From NCBI RefSeq assembly GCF_041146795.1, contig NC_135167.1, forward strand, positions 2,557,454 through 2,621,453: a stretch of 64,000 bases of DNA, written 5' to 3'. The notes under the pieces are model-generated. The model worked only from the letters and a program-made list of their open reading frames with translations. It did no database searches and was not told the DNA's origin. A program made the position numbers and the translations under genes. Of this stretch, positions 55,152 through 64,000 are shown piece after piece (position 1 is the stretch's first letter; every line of letters begins with the position of its first letter). The DNA is from Maylandia zebra. Its lineage: Eukaryota; Chordata; Actinopteri; Cichliformes; Cichlidae.

Positions 55152-56289
55152 CAGATCCTGTCATCGTGTGAGTCAGAGTTAATCAGAAGAGTTCAGCTGA
55201 TGACTAAAAACAGTGAAACTATCAGCAGGCACGTTTACCACGTCCATCAGCTGCCAGTGGACGTATCCGTGGAAACGAGGAGTCTTCTTCACACACAGAC
55301 GTTGGTATTGCAACCACAGAGGTGAAGAAAAGAAACGCACCTCCTGACTGACATCATGTTACGCACAGCAGTTATGAATGAGGTGATTTTGGGGTGGGGT
55401 TCGGCTATGACTATTTTCTGGAGAACAGAGTCCTGTTTTCTGTCTTCGCTGAGTTTAACATGTCACAGCGGCGGACACTGTTTACATCATACATGCTTCT
55501 CTTTGGTAAAATTATTAGCAAACACATTTTTTTTTCATTGCTATGGAGATAATAACCTGTCATATTCGACTATTTTTATAGCACCAACTCACCTCGAGGC
55601 GCTTTATATAAGAAGGTAAAGTTATTTAAATCACAAATACACGATATTGTGAGAAGTATTCACTCACCCATCCAAACCATTGAATTCGGGTGTTCCAGTC
55701 AGTATAAAATCAAGCACCTCAGCATGCACACGGCTTCTACAAACCGTGACAGTTTGCCACCTGTGCAACAAGTCCAAATATTTCCTCACTACTAAACCTT
55801 TCACGTTCCGCTGTGAGTGGGATTATATCAAAGTGGAAGCGATTGGGAGTAACAATAACCCCGCCATGAAGTGCTAGGCCACGTAAAATCACGGTGTGGG
55901 GTCAGCGGATGCTGAGGAGCATAGTGCACAGAGGTCGCAGACTTTCTGCATCCAAACTTCACGTGGCCTTCAGATTAGCTCAAGAACAGCGCGTAGAGAA
56001 CTTCATGGGATGGGTTTCCATGGCGACCAGCTACATCCAAGCCTTACATCACCAAGCACATTGTAAATGTGGGATGCAGTGGTGTAAACATGCCGCCACT
56101 GGACTCTAGCGCAGCGGAGATCTGTGACCAATCACACTTCTCCATCTGGTGGTGCACGTGTCTGAATCTGGCGGTTGCCAGGACAACGGTACTTGTCTAT
56201 CCTCATTGTGCCGAGTGTTTTGGTGGAGTGGGGTTATGGGTTGTTTCTCAGGAGTTAGTCCCAGAGAAGGGAACTCCTAATTCAGAATT

Positions 56290-56705
56290 TATGGTCGAGC
56301 GGAGCGAGCGCCTCTGCTGTGGGCTCCACTCCTGCCCGTCGCCTGCAGTGAGCTCTGCTGTCAGATGGAGGCGGTGTACAAAGTATGTGCTGCAACCGGT
56401 CTGTGGGCCCCTCTTGCTCATGTTGTTGTTGGTCCGTAAGCCAGCTGCCAAGGAGAGTGAAGTTCTAACACACCGGGCATTAAAAATAATGAAAAGTGTC
56501 ACTGCAGCCACTCTCTTTATTTTTTTATTTTGCAGTTTTTTCCCGCTTCTCCCTGCTGAACTCTGCTATCGCTCCCTGTTCTATTCCTGCCCACCTATCA
56601 ACCAGCCAACATTCAGCAGTCACATACGTGGACCGCACGACAGCAAATGTCCCCCCCCTCGGTCCGACCTAGAAAACATTTATGGGATTAATACCCTGTT
56701 AATAA
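56290..56705. repeat. Unnamed repeat inserted in the Tc1-like element, related to 17340-17660
   Basis: Tc1-like sequence stops near ggaactcctaattcagaatt and resumes at ttcagcataccaagactgtt, giving a possible duplicated TTCAG at the two edges. The insert shares blocks with 17340-17660. The family was not recognised. Confidence 0.5.
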
Positions 56706-56835
56706 TTCAGCATACCAAGACTGTTTCATGTTCCCAACTTTGTGGGAACAGTTTGGAGATGACCCCTTCCTGTTCCAACACAATTGCACACAAGGTAGGT
56801 TCAAAAAGACGTGAATGAGCCAGTTTGGTGTAGAA

Positions 56836-57028
56836 CAGGGCTGCCCAATCCCAGTCCTCGAGAGCTACTATCTTGCAGCTTTTAGATGCATCCCTACTCT
56901 TCAGCATGCCATCGTGTTTGGCAAAGGCCTGATAACAAGCCATTCATTTGATTCGGGTGTGTGGGAACAAGGATGCATCTAAAAGCTGTAGGACGGTAGC
57001 TCTCGAGGACCGGGATTGGGCACCCCTG
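56836..57028. mobile_element. hAT-type miniature element, 193 bp, perfect 8-bp target duplication
   Basis: The inverted ends cagggctgcccaatcccagt and ccgggattgggcacccctg enclose paired inner blocks (gcttttagatgcatcc and ggatgcatctaaaagc). The 8-mer GTGTAGAA flanks it exactly (56828-56835 and 57029-57036). It splits the Tc1-like transposase phrase, so it is younger than the Tc1-like element. Confidence 0.92.
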
Positions 57029-57304
57029 GTGTAGAAGAACTTGACCGGCCTGAACAGAGTCTTGACCTCAAACTGACAGAACACCTTTTCATCCCACCTT
57101 GGGATTAATTGGAGATTGTCAGGCCTTCTCGTCCAACATCAGTGTGACCTCCCAAATGTGCTCCTGTAAGAACGGTCAACGATTCCCATAAACGCTCCTA
57201 AACCCTGGGAAAGCCTTCCAGTTATAGCTGCAAAGGGTGGGCTGACATTAAATTATGGATATTAAACTATGGATTAATAGTGGGAGTTACAAGTTATTAT
57301 ACAT

Positions 57305-57687
57305 CTGAATGCAGATGTCCAAAATGCTGGGCATCCTCTGCACACGGCCATAAACAACCAGAAGAGTCTGTTCAGTGACAGGTTGCTTCTCCCCAAGACA
57401 AGAACTAACAGACTTAAAAACTCCTTTGTCCCACACGCCATCAAACTGTTTAACTCCTCTCTGGAGGGGAGAGGGAGGGGAAACAGGAGGACAAAGGAGG
57501 GGGGAACAACTAAGCTGTAGTGCCTCTTCACCTCACTGTGCAATACCTTGTGCAATACTTTTGTAAATAGTCAACAGTGCAATAGACTCAATACTTGAAA
57601 TGTGCAATTCACTTGTATTTTTATTTTTTATTCCTATTTATTCTATTTATCCCCTTTGTATATTTTATTTATATTTGTCTCTGTATT

Positions 57688-57781
<94 letters not shown>

Positions 57782-57895
57782 ACAATTCTGTAACTGTAAC
57801 TTCGGTCGTTGCTGTGCTTTTTTTGGAAATCGAATTTCCCAGAGGAACCCACCCGAGGGATTAATAAAGTTCTATCTTATCTTATCTCTTATCTT
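57305..57895 (+). repeat. L2-type LINE 3' end
   Basis: A frame reads TGCFSPRQELTDLKTPLSHT then PSNCLTPLWRGE, the C-terminus of a Maui/L2-type LINE. The 3' UTR includes the (TG)n run, and the element ends with gggattaataaagttctatc followed by TTATC-type units. Confidence 0.8.
57697..57774. repeat. (TG)n microsatellite, 39 units
   Basis: Uninterrupted run flanked by TATATA on both sides, within the LINE 3' UTR. Confidence 0.98.
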
Positions 57896-57949
57896 AAAAG
57901 CTTATTGCAATACAGTGAATGTTTTTAAACATAAAGGCTGGATGAACCT

Positions 57950-58187
57950 AATATTCTTCCTCTAAGTTCAGACAAACTGATGTTATTATATTTGACTTAT
58001 AAACCTTAGAAACAGGATTTCTAATCACACTGACTCGGACAGCATTAAATAAACTCGGCCATTTTAACATCTTTCTATTCACATACAAAGCCTTGAATAA
58101 CCATCGTATCATCGCAGCAGAGCACAATCTTTGCTCTCGCTCTCTCATAGCTTCAGTTTTCTTCTCCTCCCTCTTCACTTTCTCCAG
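57950..58187 (+). repeat. LINE-like fragment, left of the hAT insertion
   Basis: catacaaagccttgaataac and the flanking sequence look like the HIQSLE/TYKALN region of a LINE. The matching 3' UTR continues after the hAT element (59320-59430, ttcttcctgttaaaagggag). Confidence 0.5.
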
Positions 58188-59319
58188 TAGGGCTGAGAAT
58201 CGTCACTGATTTCTAGAATCGATTCGATTCAGACTCACAAGGTCCCGAATCGATTTGAATCGGGGAAATTTTGCCTCAGACAGTCAGAAATATTATAATT
58301 CAGATCATGCATCAGTACATTTCCATATTTTTATATCTATAAAAAGGAAGCTGACACTTGTGAGACTTTATCAAAGGTGTGAGCATCACAGCAGAGGCCT
58401 TTGTGTCAAAGTAGCTGCGGATAAAACACAGAAAAACATGAAGGTGATTTTCCTGGCCTGGATTTTATAAAAATATTCTGCAGTAGATCAAAAATGAAAG
58501 AAAACCATTAATCAACTTGTGAACATTAGCTGATGCTGCTGACGTGAAGCAGAGCAAAGTTACAGACGTTTGATTAGAGACACAGCGTTTCGCAATTTTG
58601 CATAATTTTAAAAAGTTTAAATTTGTTCAGTATTGAACGGCAGAAATGAGGCTTTCTTGTCAGAAGTAAGTAAAAGGAAACAAACAGCGGCCGACAGCCT
58701 GTAAACTACGGTAGACTTGTGCGTAACAAGCAAGCGATTAATGCAGAAAACAGATTTTTAGACGGGAAACTGTTGTTGAAGTACAGAGAGAGAGCTGTGC
58801 ATGAAGTGTGATTTTATCCTGGTGGAAGCAAAACAGCGACAGTCAGAGTGAGTTCATGACGATGTTTATGTGAAGCGTAGTTTGGATCTTCTTTTGCTGC
58901 TGGTTCAGTCAATATTGTTGGGAGAGAGATCAAACCTGCAGCTTCAGAATCAGTGCAAAAACGGCGTGAACACAAAGCGCGGACCCGCCGAAACATCAGA
59001 ATCAGCGAGCTGTCGGCTTTCAGCCCCGACCGTGTCCGTGCCGTCGGGTGAGAAAATCACATCTCACTGATCCTGATGCGTCGGCGGGTCCGAGCTTTGT
59101 GTTTATGTCTCTGTGCAGAATCCGTGTTCCTGCTCTCATTTACTGTTTCAGCTGTTTGGTGGTTGTTGAAATTTTGTGAGGTTTAACCTGAGATTCTGGC
59201 GTTTCGGGCAAAATAAATTAATATTAAAAAATCAATTCAGGATTTCAATGAATCGATATCACGTTATCCAAGCCAGAATCGATTTTAATCGATATATCGA
59301 TAATCAAAACACAGCCCTA
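58188..59319. mobile_element. hAT-type non-autonomous transposon, 1,132 bp, perfect 8-bp target duplication
   Basis: It starts TAGGGCTGAGAATCG and ends CACAGCCCTA, with inner AATCGATT-rich inverted sequences (gaatcgattcgattcagact at the left, gaatcgattttaatcgatat at the right). The 8-mer TTCTCCAG flanks it exactly (58180-58187 and 59320-59327). No transposase frame remains. Confidence 0.9.
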
Positions 59320-59327
59320 TTCTCCAG

Positions 59328-59430
59328 CCTGTCACAGCAGATCGCTGCCCCTCCCTTCACATAGTTCTGTTGGGGGTTTCTTCCTGTTAAAAGGGAGTTC
59401 TTCCTTTCCGTCCACACGTTTAGAGTCTGA
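59328..59430 (+). repeat. LINE 3' UTR, right of the hAT insertion
   Basis: cctgtcacagcagatcgctg followed by ggtttcttcctgttaaaagg and a gagttcttcctttccg tail continues the LINE fragment that ends at 58187. Confidence 0.6.
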
Positions 59431-59939
59431 ATGTCTAAAACTGATGAGAGAATCAGACTGAGAGTTATTCACCGAGTCATCTGACTGCTTCGGGTCTATC
59501 ACGCCAGAGTGATGTCATCATCAGCTGATTAAACAACCCTGCATCCTGATGATGAATAGACCTTAAAAATAAGCTCTGCTATGCCCCAGGCATACACAGA
59601 AATGTGGCTCCTCAGGATAAAGAGGAGGCCACGTGTGCTGATAATGATGATGATAACTATTGGTTATAAATTTTTGAATATCGAGCAACGTTCAGGTTAA
59701 CGCCTTTCAGATAAAAGAAAGCAGGGGAACGGGACTAACCCATGAACAGCTGAACTTTGTCAAATAAACAAACTAGTCTCAGGATGGAAAAAGTCTTTAC
59801 CAGAATCACTCAGACACTTCCTGTTTATTTAATGATGACGAGGGAAGTGTTTCAGTATTTCTGTTGCCTTGGCTGGACTGCATCTTCAGATCGCTCCGCG
59901 GCTGGTTTCAGGGCTGAATTTCTTCACCGATTTCCTTTC

Positions 59940-60215
59940 TGTCTTTTTTTTCTTACTTGTTGAATCACCCAACTTCCCCAAAGCTCCGGGTCATGGACTG
60001 CTGCCCTCACATCCTGCTGTGAGATTGCTTCACACAGTGCTGAATTCCTTCTTCCATTGCGAGAGTCTGAAATAGCAGAACAGACCCAAACCATGACGCT
60101 ACCACCGCCATGCTTCACAACTATCAAATCTAGCTCACGGCGTCTGATCCAAAACGCTACGATGGCGACAGCCAAAATATCCTTTGACTCTGCACGACAG
60201 CATCTGTACATCGTT
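59940..60215 (-). mobile_element. Tc1-like transposase fragment, minus strand
   Basis: On the minus strand a frame near 60060-60150 contains VKHGGGSVMVWVCSAIS, the conserved Tc1 transposase motif (usually VKHGGGSVMVWGCFS). The surroundings are diverged and no termini were found. Confidence 0.7.
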
Positions 60216-60239
60216 GATATACAGTCTATGCGTCACTGA

Positions 60240-61850
60240 GGATGAACTGGTCCAGTGTCAGACAAAGAAGGATTATTTTCAACTGTGAATCAGGCAAAGC
60301 TGCTCTGATAAAATCACTAGGTTTACAGTATACACCCAGGTGCTCTGCAGGGCTCCCCACACTTCCAGGCTTTAAACTACATGCCTCACTGGTGCATATT
60401 TATGTGTGTTTGCTTATTTTAGATATTTTCTACTCTGTTGTCCTCGATGAAGCCTCGAGCTGAAACGTGTTGGTCACGTAATGAAGTCTTTCATTACAAG
60501 CGTTGCTGTAGCTTTGGCCTCTTCAGGTTTTCTCCTCTTCTTCTACGAGCACTTTTGAAGGAGGCGAGGTTGAACGCTCAGCTCTGTGCCTCGCAGCCAC
60601 AGTGAGCTTTGATAGGCCGCAGCGACACCTCCTCCTGCCCTGTCCGCCCTGAAAGCCAGCTCTTTGCAGCACGGGCGGATAAGCAGTGGAGAAAATGGAT
60701 GCATGTTGCACTCCTGGTGTTTTCTGCGCAGGTCTGAAACTCGTAAGTAGATCTTAAACCGAGTAAAACTGAATTTCCTCCATTTGTAGCCATCTTATTT
60801 ACTTGATCTGCTGAAGGTGAAGCACTTGCTTGTTTATTGGTTGGATGATAATGTCTCCTTATTACTGTCACGTAGTCATCGCACTGATGCTGAAGCAGCA
60901 GAAACAGATGTATTAATGTGATCCTTTTGAGGCCTTTATAGGTTGTTTTCAGTGTCTTAGTTCACTAAGTAGTTGTCTAAGTAATATATGTGCACCCAGA
61001 AACACGCCATAACTGGGCGTTGTGGAAACACACAGAGCTGCACTCCTCTCCTTTGCAGCGCAGCTCCATGCAGCACTGACACACTGCCACAGATTCCTGC
61101 ATGCATGTAAATCACAGTGATTAGATGATTCCCAGAGAAGCCGTCTCAGGACACGTGTGACAGACAGCTTTGAAACACGCCTGATCTTAAAAAGCAGGTG
61201 ACACGGGTACGTTCATCAGATCGCCTCCCGCAGAAAGCCTGAAACGGCCTCAGAGTCTGAAAGCAGACACACACAGAGGAGTGAATCACGTCTGTGTGTG
61301 TGTGCTGACTCAGCAGGAGTAAGATTACAGAGAACGGTGTTTAAAAGCACCACAGAGAGCCTTTTGGCTTTACTATTCTTTATATTCTAGGATTTGCTGA
61401 ATCTGATTTCTGTTTTCCTAAAACAAATAAAAATAAAAAAGAACAGCATTTCCATCTTAAAATGATAAAAACAAAGAGCAAAAATTCCAGAAATTCAGGG
61501 AATTATCAGTTTGATGCTGAAAATATCCTGATGTGGGCACCAGGACTTCATGTTTGGCCACCTCGCCTTCACTTCTCCTGCAAATCTGTCCATAAATTCC
61601 TGAGCAGCTGCTGAAAACTATCTGAAACAGTCACACGACGCTCTTCATAGAGCTGATAATAAATATCAGGAGGCCTTTAAACAGTTTTGAGTCAGACTGA
61701 GAAAATAATTCATTCCTGATTAAAATCTCTCCGCATCTTGTGTCCTGCTGATGTTTTTCTGGCTGTTATTTTTGCTGTGAACTGTCACACAGTGGGAGCT
61801 GCGAGCGCAGAGAAAGTGGGTCAAACTGTCGGCGTGACTCATTAACACGG
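60240..61850. other. Intergenic, nothing supported
   Basis: Short open frames only. No recognised repeat except scattered simple sequence. Confidence 0.4.
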
Positions 61851-61859
61851 AGCACAAAA

Positions 61860-62320
61860 AGAGGCGGAATGTTCCTTTAACGGCGGCTCTGCGGGGCCTG
61901 CACGTAGCTCACGCAAGCAGCGCAGCGTGTGTGTGTGTGCGTGTGTGTGTGTGCTACGTGCAGCTCTGTACCCCTGCACACACGCTCCGCCCACAGCCGT
62001 CTCTTTGTTATCTCTGCAGGATCACACCGCTGAAACTCCGCAGATGTTCCTGCGCAGTAATCGAGCCTTAGCGCGAAATGCGCAGGCGCAGCAGATGCGT
62101 ACGCGGTGCTGGTGTGTGTGTCCTGCAGCTTTGCCACAGACGGTCGGTCCGCTCCGGCTCACAATAAACAACAGTCCTCGGTGGGGTGTGTGCCTGCGCT
62201 CCAGACCTCCGCCAATCAGAGCTCAGCTCCTCCCCCACGTGGTGAGCTTGTTTACTACGGGGCTCGAGCGGCACCGCGGGTGCTGATGGGAAAACCCGGC
62301 GCGGATCGGGGAGCACCAGA
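61860..62320. promoter_or_regulatory. CpG-rich, promoter-like region
   Basis: GC-rich with many CpG pairs, in contrast to the surrounding AT-rich sequence (e.g. gcgcgaaatgcgcaggcgca, ccgcgggtgctgatgggaaa). It contains two CCAAT boxes (ccaatcagagctcagc at about 62212 and its neighbourhood) and a TGTG microsatellite near 61926-61950. No downstream coding exon was recognised in the window, so the gene it would serve is unknown. Confidence 0.4.
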
Positions 62321-62566
62321 GTTCAGAGTTCATGTTTGTTAGTCTTCGATCCTCCGGACTGTGTCACATGACGTTCTATGACGTCATAAACTCAAGGAAA
62401 GCGGGTTTTGGAGGCTCGTGCTTCTCTGGTGTACGTGACTCTCACTGGGGATTGTTATCCTTCAGCAGGAACATAGCTGTGATTTCTTTCATCTCATCGA
62501 TATCTCTAAAATTAGAATCCACCTGTCTGAGAGTGAAACACTCGTTCATGCGTTTATTACTTCCAG

Positions 62567-63190
62567 GCTGGACGACTGTAACTCATTATTATCAGGATGT
62601 CCAAAAAACTCCCTGAAAAGCCTTCAGCTAATCCAAAATGCTGCAGCAAGAGTCCTGACAGGGACTAGAAAGAGAGAGCAGATTTCTCCTGTTTTGGCTT
62701 CCTGTTAAATCCAGAATTCAAAATCCTGCTCCTCACATACAAGGTCTTAAATAATCAGGCCCCATCTTATCTCAATGACCTTGTAGTACCATATCACCCT
62801 ATTAGAGCACTTCGCTCTCGCTCTGCAGGCCTACTTGTTGTTCCTAGAGTATTTAAAAGTAGAATGGGAGGCAGAGCCTTCAGTTTTCAGGCCCCTCTTC
62901 TGTGGAACCAGCTTCCAGTTTGGATTCAGGAGACAGACACTATCTCTACTTTCAAGATTAGGCTTCAAACTTTCCTTTTTGCTAAAGCATATAGTTAGGG
63001 CTGGACCAGGTGACCCTGAATCCTCCCTTAGTCATGCTGCAATAGACATACACTGAGACCTCCTGTCTCCCCCCCTCCCTGATTCTGGCTCTGTTGGAGG
63101 TCTCTTCCTGTGCAAAGCGGGTTCTTCCTTCTCACTGTCACCGTGTGCTGCCCACAGCGGATTGTATGATTTGGGGGGTTTTCTGTAAAG
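62567..63190 (+). repeat. LINE 3' end (CR1/L2/Rex1 type)
   Basis: It continues the sequence of the fragment at 21970-22283 and adds the next part: cagttttcaggcccctcttc, ttcaagattaggcttcaaac, ctaaagcatatagttagggc. A frame carries the tail of the reverse transcriptase. The internal disturbance shared with the 21970 copy suggests both stem from one already broken source. Confidence 0.8.
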
Positions 63191-63199
63191 CACCTTGTT

Positions 63200-64000
63200 G
63201 TTTCCTGACACAGTGAGAGCATAGAAAAATGTTCAGAAAGACCAAACAGTATCTGAACCTCTGTGTCTGTGATAATAACAGTGTGAGTGTATTAACTGTA
63301 AGAATTGTCAAACTGAAGATCAAATTTCAACTTTGAAGCCAAAGTTTGTCACCCAGCAGGACTCAGAGTACGTCTACCTCAGAGCCTCATCAACACTGAG
63401 CTTATTATTCCCTCTATTTAAAATCATCTTTATTTGGAGGAATGTGTCATCTCACGTCTGTTTCCCTTCATGCTTGTGCTTTCACTCTGGTATGTGTTTT
63501 GTCCTGAGGGGCCACTCTAGTCCAAACTGGTGATTCACCGTTTAGTGGCACAAAGAAAGAAAAAGAAATCCTCAGACATCTGCGAGTCACGACGGTAAAG
63601 TTTGTGACTGACTGCATAAAAAAACACAAATAACATAAAGGTGGAGGCAGCAGGTATTCTTCTCACCTCAAATTTAGGATGACGGATTCTTTATCCAAAA
63701 AACTCAGAAGATTCCCGTTACAGCAGCAAACACAAACATACAGCAGCTTCATAAATGATATGAGTAAAAAGCTCCGTCTGCGTTTCAGGTTCAAAGTTTG
63801 GCTCCACTTCTGAAAACAAATCTGAACTTTTTAAATAACCCTGTAAGCAAACTGAAGCGATCACATGACCGCGCTGACAATAGAAAACTGCGTTTCAATA
63901 ACAGCAATGTCTGAGTTTATGTATTTCACTTTTACTTAACCAGGAGGAAAAAATGCTCTAGAGAGCAAAAACCTCTATTCCAGTCGCATCATCACAGCTG
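63200..64000. other. Intergenic, nothing supported
   Basis: No gene, RNA or repeat boundary that I can support. Confidence 0.4.

Larger units (their letters stand above)
55640..57300 (+). mobile_element. Tc1-like transposon, broken, with two insertions
   Basis: The 5' end cacgatattgtgagaagtat, then tcactcacccatcc, follows a TA dinucleotide. Transposase pieces include VWGQRMLRSIVHRGRR-type sequence near 55894, SFHG/GVSGDQL-like sequence, and later phrases gttcccaactttgtgggaac and cttctcgtccaacatcagtg. An unrelated segment (56290-56705) and a hAT miniature (56836-57028) are inserted in it, and a LINE cuts the 3' end near 57305. Frameshifts abound. The frame at 56069-56818 merely runs across these parts and is not a gene. 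Confidence 0.85.

Noticed and set aside
56069-56818. 249-codon open frame, the longest in the window
   Set aside because: It runs through a Tc1-like piece, an unrelated insert and Tc1-like sequence again; no single protein is encoded.
57595-57864. Cysteine/valine-rich open frames in all three frames
   Set aside because: They arise from the (TG)n run in a LINE 3' UTR.
1-64000. CRISPR arrays, operons, rRNA genes, phage or plasmid features
   Set aside because: None seen. Spliced genes and vertebrate transposons show a eukaryotic nuclear locus.

Overview
The window is nuclear DNA of a teleost fish, most likely a spiny-rayed (percomorph) fish and perhaps a cichlid. The signs are short vertebrate-type genes with GT-AG introns and fish versions of interleukin-17, stathmin and membrane progestin receptor. 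The mobile-element load is also typical of teleosts: Tc1-like elements, hAT and PIF/Harbinger miniatures, L2/CR1/Rex1-type LINEs, a tRNA-headed SINE and a Penelope-like element. The species call is inference from repeat content and is not certain. There are no bacterial genes, CRISPR arrays or operons.

Genes from left to right. (1) A stathmin-4-like gene on + (coding from 2953 to about 6901, 3' UTR to about 8465). (2) An IL-17A/F-type cytokine gene on - (9018-10147), tail to tail with it. (3) A 22-kb gene-poor, transposon-rich stretch that includes a young 2.1-kb direct segmental duplication. (4) A second IL-17A/F gene on + (32916-35127). (5) A five-coding-exon membrane progestin receptor gene, paqr8-like, on + (40673-44024). 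(6) A possible terminal exon of an unrecognised gene on - (45987-46157). (7) A four-coding-exon small transmembrane adaptor on + (49050-52853). From 53 to 64 kb there are layered transposons and one CpG-rich, promoter-like patch near 62 kb, with no recognised coding gene.

The genes are not an operon, but their neighbourhood is informative. From memory, human IL17A and IL17F sit beside PAQR8 on 6p12, human STMN1 beside PAQR7 on 1p36, STMN2 near PAG1 on 8q21, and STMN3 near LIME1 on 20q13. A block holding stathmin + IL17A/F + PAQR8 + a transmembrane adaptor therefore looks like a surviving piece of an ancient vertebrate paralogon. That is inference and needs a synteny comparison. Two of the genes are immune (cytokine, candidate lymphocyte adaptor).

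The most striking non-gene structures are a perfect 90-bp palindrome; a Penelope-like inverted-repeat structure with a miniature element inside it; the >99% identical tandem-spaced duplication that ends inside a Tc1 element; two identical 33-bp copies of a CTCF-like site; several nested transposons with clear target-site duplications; and a minisatellite directly upstream of one IL-17 gene. I found nothing that amounts to a wholly new biological system.
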